From Sphingobacterium sp. lm-10 (GTDB lineage Bacteria > Bacteroidota > Bacteroidia > Sphingobacteriales > Sphingobacteriaceae): a stretch of DNA of 64,000 nt. Below the pieces are notes generated by a model. The model was given only the letters and a program-made list of their open reading frames with translations. It made no database searches and was not told where the DNA came from. The DNA lies in the NCBI RefSeq assembly GCF_023554555.1, contig NZ_JAMJWC010000001.1, forward strand, positions 372,001 through 436,000. The letters are read 5' to 3'. Both the position numbers and the translations under genes were made by a program. Shown piece after piece: positions 30,101-37,120 of the stretch. Numbering within the stretch: the stretch's first letter is position 1; the number at the start of each line of letters is the position of its first letter.

Positions 30101-30693
30101 ATATTGAAAATGCCGTTGGCTGGCAGAGCAACACGTTGCTCTCCAAAGTCAATTCAGTATGGGCACTCACAGACAGGGCGCTGATAAGGGTACAGAACAG
30201 CCAGCGCATAACCGTTCCGGGAACTGGCAAGCAAATGGGGCTTATAGATACCTGCTATATGCTTGAAAACAATATGGTGCAAGGTTTAAATGGTCTGGAA
30301 CCGGGCTGGATACAGTCGCTATTTCCGATAACATGCAAGTACATTGCGGTACTTACTGAAAGCGTGATTGAGGGCGATACCGATCTCTTAACCACCATAA
30401 CAGCCGGCGAAATTCCTCAAAAGGCGGGACTTACTATTCCGTTGAAAACCCACATACACGAGGGCAAGACCACGTTGATCTACGCCGTGCCTGAAACCAA
30501 GGATACCGATACGTATTATGGCGTAGTGACCAAGCCGGGCAGTAGTGACTTAAGCATCATCGGTATGTACGGAATTAATAACCTAGAAGAATTTTCGGGA
30601 AATCTTTGGAACAGCTTATCGCTTGAATACGGAGCCATAGACCTGGAAGCCGAAAACAACAAATCATGTACTTTAAATGTAACGGCTAAATAA
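21175..30693 (+). CDS. Giant 3172-aa protein with tandem modules and a DUF6603-like region
   Basis: There is no signal peptide and no obvious membrane helix. The first ~1900 residues alternate long amphipathic strands (such as LNLEADLELAQFQL) with helical stretches, and a recurring Gly-rich/Asp-Pro junction marks modules: TGAGTRNDPF (352-361), TGDGTQDAPW (619-628), GGSGSFIDPY (884-893) and NDPY (1082-1085). Residues about 2090-2540 resemble DUF6603 as I remember it, including GLGWD (2093) and GVLNAPLGGPPAFFITG (from 2212). A distinct C-terminal region of ~630 residues follows. The gene is intact over 9.5 kb with no frameshift. Stacked amphipathic strands could form a hydrophobic groove or shell; that is speculation. 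Function unknown. Confidence 0.8.
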   Translation: MKNSTYNDTHTFTEDAFDANNDVSFSELDPILGSLGEMVGLLDKENGESEVYHLNNAWFKDPIENTKSGFTEKSAHFGDLLGQLLGKVGGNALGIPVIDPSLLGTWYPVKYDDKLTGLYFVTYERGTETVLGFGVLHSWTVTSDNPLIKVNVWGQIPFLRIDKGQVNITFDTPGYPINFGIAVEGAKEDSPLVAINDVSFNAVKVNAGIDFAADIPFQLSVQVLALKLAGDKKPSDRTLADLEAITGQQILETVSSLFVGALSKVFDTQQTRISYFPPLLGLSSIVPNSDEKLPTLEWYELFKIASKPADYPNGAATPFINWFNTISANPAQLKTWLSCLGGFIGVTPVQATGAGTRNDPFQISLVSVNEIGKLNFTVGTNVVEEGIRYFYPGISFEGKDIVLGDSDIALNLEADLELAQFQLNGKDAKAAPTINFQLKCDLHNKNEEQPLCEFDDHETGRYCFGNLEGGMSFGISGRVIPYFRLNKVDTPSSSFETIDLLSPSQLANAGASVLSDGIKTLLGVTSKETNTFSNNVASLIGVTVPHSAGTLWPDKLAAPFDATQMIDSITNPIGAWADYYLKALRYAPLVNGKKAFTYIVQDFAQMLNAGIGVETITVTGDGTQDAPWKAGISLTDVSLPAYLTAYQVAVGKDAVRLVLGLSLEPELTLLETKVVPAIVLDFVSVDFPSPDNPNQAVVADWLPLIAAKLTLPDGFDTPEVAGISISVKKSQLSATWSRFGGWNWSLFVNKPSLKLDGEDLALGQDLNFNDQSALEDLVINGVATFGPFLTGALGAFLMRSNTRAGLLTTGAFGLLTDLSKSPIFPKGFKWDGFTQFKIADFHQPWTAIRNQFISNFDSEQKAKSLLALLSWTINSDLETPPTIGGSGSFIDPYKTPLPQGFELPVWYDAGTNIIGTGIGRNDSYHYKKSALNFQFDLETRLNAIEYSLANEEFVNANNCPSFSLLGTLSNPDGPLVDLPLDAGRVGKVILGLNLSMTDAVIKFEPVVTMLDVTLAGQKKRDSLTLNDILSPDFAASLQQSFYTILNQAVQAAAGQVKDVPGFKTTYELLSLLGLVTTRNKENDPYAINVDGWNGLLANFDTYIENQLSSLLTNVDARKQLFGFLENIFDISIPQFPKPLLDLLHGLGICGPSEQGYPLYPKALLEICSSPVDSIRSRFEDLFSNTTSLTALAKELVQDIPPTQWGSFTFSTNSSGVVTLSVLPKDAWKLGTFAEFSGSFSLDLINSSLILTLDGYCPVLGLSLSNTINLKYPVSQDTIFTSKITWGDGSKPAADPLQLYPFNGQDFVDQLSKIAPAYVLNVLLNAVLEDSLLNKYPFLQQVFSGLGLATKVDSSQKAGLVMAANGQEWSMQSLLGILKDPLPWLLSDSVLGHDGRFNVGALVHLLSNLPKVSTESGIMVTPLENGAKISGLPYGLGIDLTGENGVASFLFGTKKIDIADGTAVLDNLRLKVDLDANFQPAFAGALDISTTKADFPFYLSAGFDKQFLLKISRGTPDKPEGLDLQLLPFLGWGNIAGQAAGLAAATLVKDLTPKLLKALSETKAKPFIDKLTGFATAVDVNDLVTALLKILTPQNFRDKTQTELFAMVEEAGLSWLRGRFNPDNAATTADAVKALLDGVVPGELTTNKGMILFKPGENFPVLKAGLNDKNLLGLWAGLELPKLEIVDINIADAGAGIDINTGEFDFNFGLDIMIPVEGASGPSLNLHYVSADGFVLNIDPLTSKTETGMVNSSLKRQLLPEFFPGPNSLSDKMSEWIFSVFKNVVPRYISALILNQESVHAWLEAPVISTGSGAPSPALLLEATSLIVSSGATEKKYYLNSFDNLLNITPEAFFGNLLQTLMQNEITLLNFGEGKKSSIKIGPDPNHQGNYGLHLFAPNLKIDAIPNIVLQLGDEDDEWIKGSGGDKLSNPGIGIYLPIKSDAETKGLSADFTRINLVFNNVGFDIVGTKGKPLVDFSRFVINAIKPRVLFDLNLNGGSPEITFGAAATLEDIGISLAPSNMVSGAEGNPIASNLLGSGDKENENNPATNPTFSVTAGYTKNVYVNLKSNTGDGTQVILPVQRSFGPLYVDSLGLGWDAKSLERYLHFLFSGSVELAGLKATLIGLDVGLPTNTPADFKAYTLDLQGLDISFDGGSVSLDAGLLKQTEPFLCYNGTAVIKGGSFSLMALGSYAEIPVSSQPNAATAPSLFVFGVLNAPLGGPPAFFITGVAAGFSYNRSIMIPSIEKVQEFPLVRGVVEGSFTSNDPVEALKSLSEIVKPEIGQYWVAAGLKFKSFELVNTVALLFLSFGKEWDINLLGLSYATLPPEVPEIAIAYFELAIKASFKPTEGIISAEARLTPNSYVLTKDCKVTGGFAFYLWYKDITTDDYKIAAGDFVITLGGYHPAFSKPVYYPDVPRLGMQWKMDIPVGKISIVGGAYFALCPTAIMAGGYLNVSYELGPLSAWLNAYANFLIEWKPFYFNVGIGITIGVAFGTTIAGVSVTLKAELGAKLYLEGPPTHGFIEVNWYVISFTIPIGSGDTNKDNQLTWELFEKSFLPANAKSDDRSAHQSFIVDSFKAEGTQQEVVKWTAQKGMLSTNTNSEIWLVNPVPFSVSVQSVIPTNLVTVSGSDVKIIGKPVGIRPMGYINNLDAPFTIAIVDEGGNEIDLKKNEITLTAITNGAPSALWSKEMLDKKQAPDASTMLIEGALFGLTLAADHYKIPKNLPAFDLSNLEYDDNPYRLLPYALVPSYPAASLYPDQNRSYTIIKRSVMNSEVIAKREGVFKALRASEINAPANPDLSVMAFSAEMILQDLPVIARIGVYQNGGQVVGGNALPKVTRIKKVISKKKEIGQPRLHAVVKRYNSRAVIRGLRDATLSDLPTYNTLVRASWSDKKEVPLTDNLPSPNFITVHDGGVAIWEVDEKSLVTVNNDGDLPVLVFSFNKYREITEMKFFESGTTYTLPAFTAQVVIQGYGQHIENAVGWQSNTLLSKVNSVWALTDRALIRVQNSQRITVPGTGKQMGLIDTCYMLENNMVQGLNGLEPGWIQSLFPITCKYIAVLTESVIEGDTDLLTTITAGEIPQKAGLTIPLKTHIHEGKTTLIYAVPETKDTDTYYGVVTKPGSSDLSIIGMYGINNLEEFSGNLWNSLSLEYGAIDLEAENNKSCTLNVTAK

Positions 30694-30699
30694 TTAACA

Positions 30700-32199
30700 A
30701 TGAGCACAAGTATAATTACACAACCGGATACCATAGCAGCAGGACAAATTCGTTTTTACGACTATATCCAGCCGCCCTTACCTGCCGGACAGTATATCCT
30801 AAAGGCCAAGCAAGAGGTAATAGGAGTGACCGATAACGAGAATCCATTATATCTGGCAGATCAGCCGCTGTTGGTCGACGGCCCCCGCTTTATGATAGAT
30901 CCGGGTACGATACATAGTTTATTTCCGCCGGCAAATATGCAGGGTAATTATGATAACTCACTGCCCAACATGGTTTTTAGCAATTTTGCGCTACCCTGGT
31001 CCCGCGAAATAAATCCATCGGTCTCTGCAGAAGAAAAAAAGCGGAGGTTGAAAAATGCAGCAGAAAATCCAACAGAAATAAATCAGATCCCATGGATCGG
31101 CCTGCTTACCATTTATGAAAACGATATAACGTCTGGAAAGCTGTCAAAGCCCGAAACAATGACTGTTGCAGAAATGCTTACTCCCAAGGATAGTGTGTTA
31201 CTGCCCGTGCTCGGAAGTGTGATCAACGAATCAGCCTCGTTAACAGCAATAGATGTAGATCTTACTTATTTTCAATCTATAGCCCCAACTTGTGAAGAAT
31301 TACCTTATCTGGCTCATGCAAGAGGTGTCAATACAGGAGGAAAGGTGTTGCTGGGCATGGACGACGACGGCTGTTTTTCGGTGGTTATAGGCAACAGGTT
31401 GCCTATGGCAGGAGCAAAGAATTATGTCTATTTAGTTTCTTACGAAGGACATCAAAATCATTTGCCTCCCAACAAAATAGCAGGTTATGACAAGATAAGG
31501 CTGGTAGTATTGGGATCATGGCAGTTTACCTGTAATGAAGCAAGAGCCAGCTTTAAGGTGCTGATGAATGATTTATGTGAAAAAGGCCGAGGAGGTGTAA
31601 CACTGTTACAACTGCCTAAAAATGAAGAAACAAATACAAATGCACTGGCTAAGGAAGCTTTAGAAATAAGTTATGTGCCGCTGCAAAACAACCTGCGTGA
31701 AGGAGAAACATCTACCTCCTGGTATCGGGGGCCAATCGTGGCTGCGCCAACGAAGCGAAGCTTTACTTATGGTCCGTATTGGTACAGTGACCACGCCATA
31801 CATTACGATCCAGAGTATGGGTTATTTAATCACGCGTACAGTGCCGCCTGGCAAATAGGACGTTTATTGGCTCTGTCGGACGGTTCTTTTGCTAACGGAC
31901 TCTTCAACTGGCGTAATAATTACCTGAAAGGAATCACTCAAAAGGCTAAAAATAGAAAGCTGCAGGCAAAAGCTAATGCCATCGGGTCCAAGAAAGCGGA
32001 AGACTTGACCATGGTAACAGGTACTTTAAGCCTGTTTACAGATAAATTCAGGAACATCTCTTGGCCGGTTTTTGAAACACGCAAAGAAAAACTATTAGGC
32101 GATCACTTACCTGGGGTACTTGATGATCGTGAAATGGAGGATATTATAGCGAATGATGGCGATCTCCTTCTGGAATTGGTTAAAAAAATAAAAAGTTAA
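30700..32199 (+). CDS. Unknown 499-aa protein
   Basis: A soluble protein without signal peptide, starting 6 nt after the giant gene's stop codon. The first ~100 residues are strand-rich and Pro-containing (IRFYDYIQPPLPAGQY). The centre is mixed, and the last third is helical with a Lys-rich stretch. A segment near residue 345 (TSWYRGPIVAAP) followed by an Asp/His-rich aromatic run is distinctive. I do not recognise the family. The spacing implies an obligate partner of the 3172-aa protein. A resemblance to sheath- or baseplate-type proteins crossed my mind but is not supported by a motif. Confidence 0.65.
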   Translation: MSTSIITQPDTIAAGQIRFYDYIQPPLPAGQYILKAKQEVIGVTDNENPLYLADQPLLVDGPRFMIDPGTIHSLFPPANMQGNYDNSLPNMVFSNFALPWSREINPSVSAEEKKRRLKNAAENPTEINQIPWIGLLTIYENDITSGKLSKPETMTVAEMLTPKDSVLLPVLGSVINESASLTAIDVDLTYFQSIAPTCEELPYLAHARGVNTGGKVLLGMDDDGCFSVVIGNRLPMAGAKNYVYLVSYEGHQNHLPPNKIAGYDKIRLVVLGSWQFTCNEARASFKVLMNDLCEKGRGGVTLLQLPKNEETNTNALAKEALEISYVPLQNNLREGETSTSWYRGPIVAAPTKRSFTYGPYWYSDHAIHYDPEYGLFNHAYSAAWQIGRLLALSDGSFANGLFNWRNNYLKGITQKAKNRKLQAKANAIGSKKAEDLTMVTGTLSLFTDKFRNISWPVFETRKEKLLGDHLPGVLDDREMEDIIANDGDLLLELVKKIKS

Positions 32200-32203
32200 G
32201 CGT

Positions 32204-33118
32204 ATGAAATCCTGGGGAAATAGAAAATCGCTACATGAGTCTGTGGTGAAAAATATGAGAGATATTTCAGCTTCTAATAAGGAAGAAAATAAACCTATGT
32301 TACCTGATAACCTCGCAGAATGGCTAGCACAGCTTACACTCTTGTATGGTGTACCAACGGAGTATCTAATTCCAGACCCGAGGCTGCTGCCCTCAGAGTC
32401 CATTCGCTTCTTTTTCCTGGACAGAAACTGGCTTGACCGATTGGTGGATGGCGCACTAAGCGTAGGTGTACTTTCCACCAAGGAAGCTGTATTTAGCGAA
32501 ACCTTTTTTGAACAAATATACAGCCAGGTGGATCTGGCACAGCTAAAATTACGATCTACACTTCGCAATGAGTCTGCAAATATCGCTACGACAGGTGGTA
32601 CAATCTCTGGATTTATTTTTCGTTCGCAGGTGGTGTCAGGCTGGCCGGGATTGGAGATAAATGCTTACAAAGGTGCTACTCCGCTAAAGATCTTAAGGAT
32701 GGACAGACTCTCGCCGGGAGTGTTGCTATGTCTGTTTTATGATATGCCCGATCAAGTTGACTTCTCTGAACCAGCTGAAGGACTTCACTTTGGAATTACC
32801 AGAGACATAAAATCTCCAGATTTTGCCGTTTCCCTACGTGGTTTGGGGTATGGCAACTATGCGGCGGGACAGCAGATCATTGGAGCAGAAGCTAAGGGGC
32901 AGTTGAGAAAAAATGGCGCGGAGGGCGTGGTAGATATCGCCGGACTTGCGGCCTCTATGCAACAAGAATTGAATGCAATAAAGGCTCTCGAAGGAGAGTT
33001 GCGCCCTGGCGGTTTTGCTATCCAGCTTACTCAGGGAGCCGGGAGGCAATCTTATAGGATAAAGGATGAGAAGGGTAAGCATTATCCCACATGTACATTT
33101 ACAATTAACAGCTTATAA
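32204..33118 (+). CDS. Unknown 304-aa protein
   Basis: The gene starts 4 nt after the preceding stop. The N-terminal third is helical with the memorable run FFFLDRNWLDRLVDGALSVG near residue 68-87. The rest is predicted beta with a Gly-rich end. There is no signal peptide. I do not recognise a named domain. Tight spacing with the 499-aa and 1324-aa genes suggests the three products act together. The start at 32204 is the first ATG after the upstream stop. Confidence 0.65.
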   Translation: MKSWGNRKSLHESVVKNMRDISASNKEENKPMLPDNLAEWLAQLTLLYGVPTEYLIPDPRLLPSESIRFFFLDRNWLDRLVDGALSVGVLSTKEAVFSETFFEQIYSQVDLAQLKLRSTLRNESANIATTGGTISGFIFRSQVVSGWPGLEINAYKGATPLKILRMDRLSPGVLLCLFYDMPDQVDFSEPAEGLHFGITRDIKSPDFAVSLRGLGYGNYAAGQQIIGAEAKGQLRKNGAEGVVDIAGLAASMQQELNAIKALEGELRPGGFAIQLTQGAGRQSYRIKDEKGKHYPTCTFTINSL

Positions 33119-33129
33119 ACGACAAAGCG

Positions 33130-36100
33130 ATGTCAGATACGAAACTTTCACCAGTATGGCCAGGGCCTTGTGTTTTGGTACCTATGGCTACAGATGTTTT
33201 ACTGATCGGTAATATCGACTATCAGTCAAAAACAAAATGGTCCAGTTTAAAGGACAACTATTACAATCTGTATATGTTGCAGTCGCCGGATCAGCCCGCT
33301 CCATTTGGAGAGAAGAAATGTCCAGAACCCGGTGTACACCTGATGTGGACACTTCCGTACAGCATGCGTAAAGGCAGTCAGAATAATGAAACCCATGAAG
33401 TGACTTTCCCTAACGCGCCTAATAGATGGCTGGTAACGAGATTTGAGTACCCTCGTGCAATTAACGATACGATTCCCGATGGGACACCAATAAAAGTGAG
33501 TCCTGTCGTGCAGGACAATGGAGTCAACATTGTTATGAGTGATGCACTTTATCCTATTGAAGATGCACCTGGTAATTATAACCAATATCCATACCCGGAA
33601 GATACTGAAGGGCTACCCGTAAGAGGTATAGGCAAAACGTTTATTTTAAAAGACTGGACGGGTGAGGCTACAGCAGGGAAATCCTTCCTTCAGGCCGTCG
33701 GACCCGGAGATGTTTCCTGGTCGGTAGCTTATGATAATATTACCAATGTTTTTTCCCTACATGATACGCCTGATCCATCAAACGCCATATTTACCTATTC
33801 TATTATAGGTTGGTATGCTAATCTGGATGATGATATATTGACAGACCTGCCGGTAAATAATGAGGAAATATGGGAAACAGCAATAAGAGAAAAATACCTC
33901 TGGACGGTAGGTGATGGTACTGCCGACGTGGAGGATGCCATTCATGCATGGTTGGATTGGCAGAAAGCGCATGGATTGGTAGGGGATTTCGATCCGTCAC
34001 AAATCAATTTACCAGAACAGGCAAAAAACGCTATTATAGCCTGGTATAACTGGCAACAATCGCATGGCGATAAAGCAGCTCCTTTGTCACTGCCTACACA
34101 GACCATTTGCCATTCTATGGTTGCCAATGTTATTTGGGAAGGATATGATACATCCTACGGATCGGGTGCTCCAGGTGGGGGAACTCAGTTTCCAGATGTT
34201 GCTATAGGTAGTAATGCTATTGAGGCTATATCAGCCTACATGGCCAATAAAGTAGCCAAAGAGTATAAGCAGGAGTCTTTTGTTTTCGAGATAGAACGGG
34301 CTTTGGAAGCATTTCAGAGAGATTTGATCTTCGATCTGGATAATGATCCCGTCAATGTGGAGACCCAACTGCATAATTCAAGATTTGAAACAACGTATGC
34401 CGGGCAGGAATGGATCGTCGTTAATGCAGAACAAGGTGAAAATAATAAAGCCGAAACAGGTGGCCAGCAGACAGTACATCTTGATGAAACGCAAACTAAG
34501 TTTTTAATTGCCCTTAATACACTACAGTCTGAAGTGAATGACCTTTATCGGCTTATCATCAGTCAGAGGACAGAGTTATTTGCACTTAGCCTGAAAAAAA
34601 ATTATGCAGGAAGGAGAGTGCCCAACTTGGTCAAGGAAAGCCTTCAGGCTATATCAACAAACTTAAATGCGAATATTGATGGGTATAAAACCAAGCAGGA
34701 ACAAGCCACTAATGATGCAAAAGCTTATCAGGACTCTCTTGGGTCAGAATATGTAGTCAAGGCGGTTGACCTGGTTGCTTTTGCGGCTCCAAACGATCCG
34801 GTTATTATGGTGGCCGGCATAGGGCAGGATACCAAGCTTTCGGACCCAACCGAATATCAGGATGGGAGTTTCTTACGAGTGAGGGTAACAGGCCAAACCG
34901 TTTCGGCCATTGATATAAGTTATAAAGTGAGTGATAGTGTACAGACACAAAACATTGGCGCTGCTGAAATTCTACATGCTGTATCCATGCCATCATGGAA
35001 TGTCATTCCTAAAGAGGTAATGGATTTATGGGTGGAGTCTTTATTAATGGACCAAAGCTGTGCTCGTCTTCTTGCTACCATATTCTTCAACAAATGTGGT
35101 GTAATTAAGCCTGACAATAGCCAGATTAATCCGCTGGCAGAACAGGTCAGGAAACAACAAACGGTTGTCTGGAACGATCCCAGAACATTCGAATGCCATG
35201 TACAGACTCTGGCCGACGTCGCCAAATTTACAGGTGTGATTCCATCCGAAATTGGGGTGGCTTACCGGATCAAACAGCCTTGGAGTCCGGTATATATGGA
35301 TTGGAAGATACGCTGGCTACCAACCTCATTAGACGATACAAAGGAGCTGCTGGAGTGGCGCCTTGGAGATATAGATTATGAATGGCAGGGTAGTGAGATT
35401 ACACCTATACAAAACTTTCCGCCATTTATGGGCAGGGCAATCCTCAATGCGGAAACGTCCAAACTAATTCAGGGAAAATTCGAAACATTTACCGCCGATT
35501 CTAATTATGATACTTCAAACATACCCTACTACATCAAGGAAGATCTAAAAATCGTAGCCAAAGAAATAGCAAAAATAGACATCTTAACACAGGCGATGAA
35601 TGGATTGACCAAGCAGTTGACCACCTCATTTATTGCGATGAATACTTATCCTACAGACGCTGATGTGGTCGATTTGTTAGGAGATTCAAACTATAACTTC
35701 AGGCCGGTTACGGGGAGTATGAATGCGGCAAGTCCCCAACCATTTTTCCCTATTCCCGCGGGGCATTTCGAAGTGTTGGATATTTGGGTTGTAGATGCTT
35801 TCGGACAGATATTACAGGGCGGACAGCAGAGTCCCATTCCAGATGTTAACTGGTCTGAAAGCCTTACAACGATAAGCCCGGCCTACCATGGAGCCACAAA
35901 AAACTTTGGTCAGCTTCCGCCTAGATTGGCACAACCCGCTAAGGTAAATCTCCAACTACTACAAAATGATGATGACAACATTAAAAGCAACTCATCGGAC
36001 CTTACAAGCCCAATATGTGGTTGGGTAATGCCTAATCATCTGGATAATTCATTGATAGTCTTTAATGCGGAAGGGGAAAATATGGGAGCTGTCATTAAGG

Positions 36101-37104
36101 TAGGACATGAAGGAGATAGCGGCGACAGGACGGCAAGTTTTACCATAAGATGGGATGCGGTGCCAGGTAGTGATGCCGCTTTAGGCGCGCCACCCGAATT
36201 TTTTAACAAACATCTTCAGGCTTTTATAATCAGGCTATTAGCCACTGCGCCCAATGGGTCTGGTGCTTATGACGACTTTATGGCTTCTATTGACGATTCA
36301 CTGTGGACAATGAGCAACTTGGGTAATCAAAATGGAAATCTTTCCATACTTCTGGGAAGGCCTCTGGCTCTGGTAAGAGGCGAAATAGCCATGGCACTCT
36401 CGGGTATGCCGGCATTCAACCAAAGCTGGATGGAGACGGGTAAGTATTATAACCAATCGGGAACCTACAAGTTGGAATTACCTGATTTCTGTCAGGTGCC
36501 ATTTACCGTAAGGGTGGGCGATAGCCATGCGGAAAGTAATGGTGTTTTAGGTTATTTCCAGGAGGATAATTATGATACTTTTTACTCAGTGTATGGCGCA
36601 AATGGGCAAACTGTCAGGATAAACGAGGCTTTCTCCAAGGCTAATAACCTGCAAACAAAAATTTCGGACCTCATTGATGATGGCAGAGAGGTGAGGTACA
36701 AAACCAATTATGTAAAGGCTAAACATGTGGTGCAGCTTGCCGCAAATGAAAAGCCAGTGAAGCTTACCCTGCTTATAGATCCTTCAGGCAATATTCCTGT
36801 CATTTCGGGTAGCCTCCCATCGCTTACCATAAACTTGCCAAATGGGCCGGTGGCTACAGCATTAAACAATCTGAAAGCGACATTTAGAGCTGGTCCGCTG
36901 CTTTTAGATCCCTTAAAAATAAAAATGCCAACTCCAGCAGAAGTAAAGGGAAAATGGTCATGGATGGCAAGAAAAGATGTCACTACCTGGAATGAAGAGG
37001 TAGCAATATCGTCATCTACACCTGTGGCTACACTACATACAACACCTCCATCACTTATTGAGGGGTGGATCGTACTATCAGGATCTCATGCAACAGATAA
37101 CTAA
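33130..37104 (+). CDS. Unknown 1324-aa protein with coiled-coil-like middle
   Basis: A large soluble protein lacking signal peptide and membrane helices. The N-terminus has the conserved-looking motifs PGVHLMWTLP (near residue 70) and NAPNRWLVTRFEYP (near 97), which I recall loosely from uncharacterised large actinobacterial and myxobacterial proteins. The middle (about 375-550) is helical and heptad-like (LNTLQSEVNDLYRLIISQR). The C-terminal ~600 residues are strand-rich. No enzyme motif is visible. It lies 11 nt after the 304-aa gene. Likely a structural or scaffold component of the same assembly, by inference. Confidence 0.65.
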   Translation: MSDTKLSPVWPGPCVLVPMATDVLLIGNIDYQSKTKWSSLKDNYYNLYMLQSPDQPAPFGEKKCPEPGVHLMWTLPYSMRKGSQNNETHEVTFPNAPNRWLVTRFEYPRAINDTIPDGTPIKVSPVVQDNGVNIVMSDALYPIEDAPGNYNQYPYPEDTEGLPVRGIGKTFILKDWTGEATAGKSFLQAVGPGDVSWSVAYDNITNVFSLHDTPDPSNAIFTYSIIGWYANLDDDILTDLPVNNEEIWETAIREKYLWTVGDGTADVEDAIHAWLDWQKAHGLVGDFDPSQINLPEQAKNAIIAWYNWQQSHGDKAAPLSLPTQTICHSMVANVIWEGYDTSYGSGAPGGGTQFPDVAIGSNAIEAISAYMANKVAKEYKQESFVFEIERALEAFQRDLIFDLDNDPVNVETQLHNSRFETTYAGQEWIVVNAEQGENNKAETGGQQTVHLDETQTKFLIALNTLQSEVNDLYRLIISQRTELFALSLKKNYAGRRVPNLVKESLQAISTNLNANIDGYKTKQEQATNDAKAYQDSLGSEYVVKAVDLVAFAAPNDPVIMVAGIGQDTKLSDPTEYQDGSFLRVRVTGQTVSAIDISYKVSDSVQTQNIGAAEILHAVSMPSWNVIPKEVMDLWVESLLMDQSCARLLATIFFNKCGVIKPDNSQINPLAEQVRKQQTVVWNDPRTFECHVQTLADVAKFTGVIPSEIGVAYRIKQPWSPVYMDWKIRWLPTSLDDTKELLEWRLGDIDYEWQGSEITPIQNFPPFMGRAILNAETSKLIQGKFETFTADSNYDTSNIPYYIKEDLKIVAKEIAKIDILTQAMNGLTKQLTTSFIAMNTYPTDADVVDLLGDSNYNFRPVTGSMNAASPQPFFPIPAGHFEVLDIWVVDAFGQILQGGQQSPIPDVNWSESLTTISPAYHGATKNFGQLPPRLAQPAKVNLQLLQNDDDNIKSNSSDLTSPICGWVMPNHLDNSLIVFNAEGENMGAVIKVGHEGDSGDRTASFTIRWDAVPGSDAALGAPPEFFNKHLQAFIIRLLATAPNGSGAYDDFMASIDDSLWTMSNLGNQNGNLSILLGRPLALVRGEIAMALSGMPAFNQSWMETGKYYNQSGTYKLELPDFCQVPFTVRVGDSHAESNGVLGYFQEDNYDTFYSVYGANGQTVRINEAFSKANNLQTKISDLIDDGREVRYKTNYVKAKHVVQLAANEKPVKLTLLIDPSGNIPVISGSLPSLTINLPNGPVATALNNLKATFRAGPLLLDPLKIKMPTPAEVKGKWSWMARKDVTTWNEEVAISSSTPVATLHTTPPSLIEGWIVLSGSHATDN

Positions 37105-37120
37105 CTTAAGTAAAGAAACC

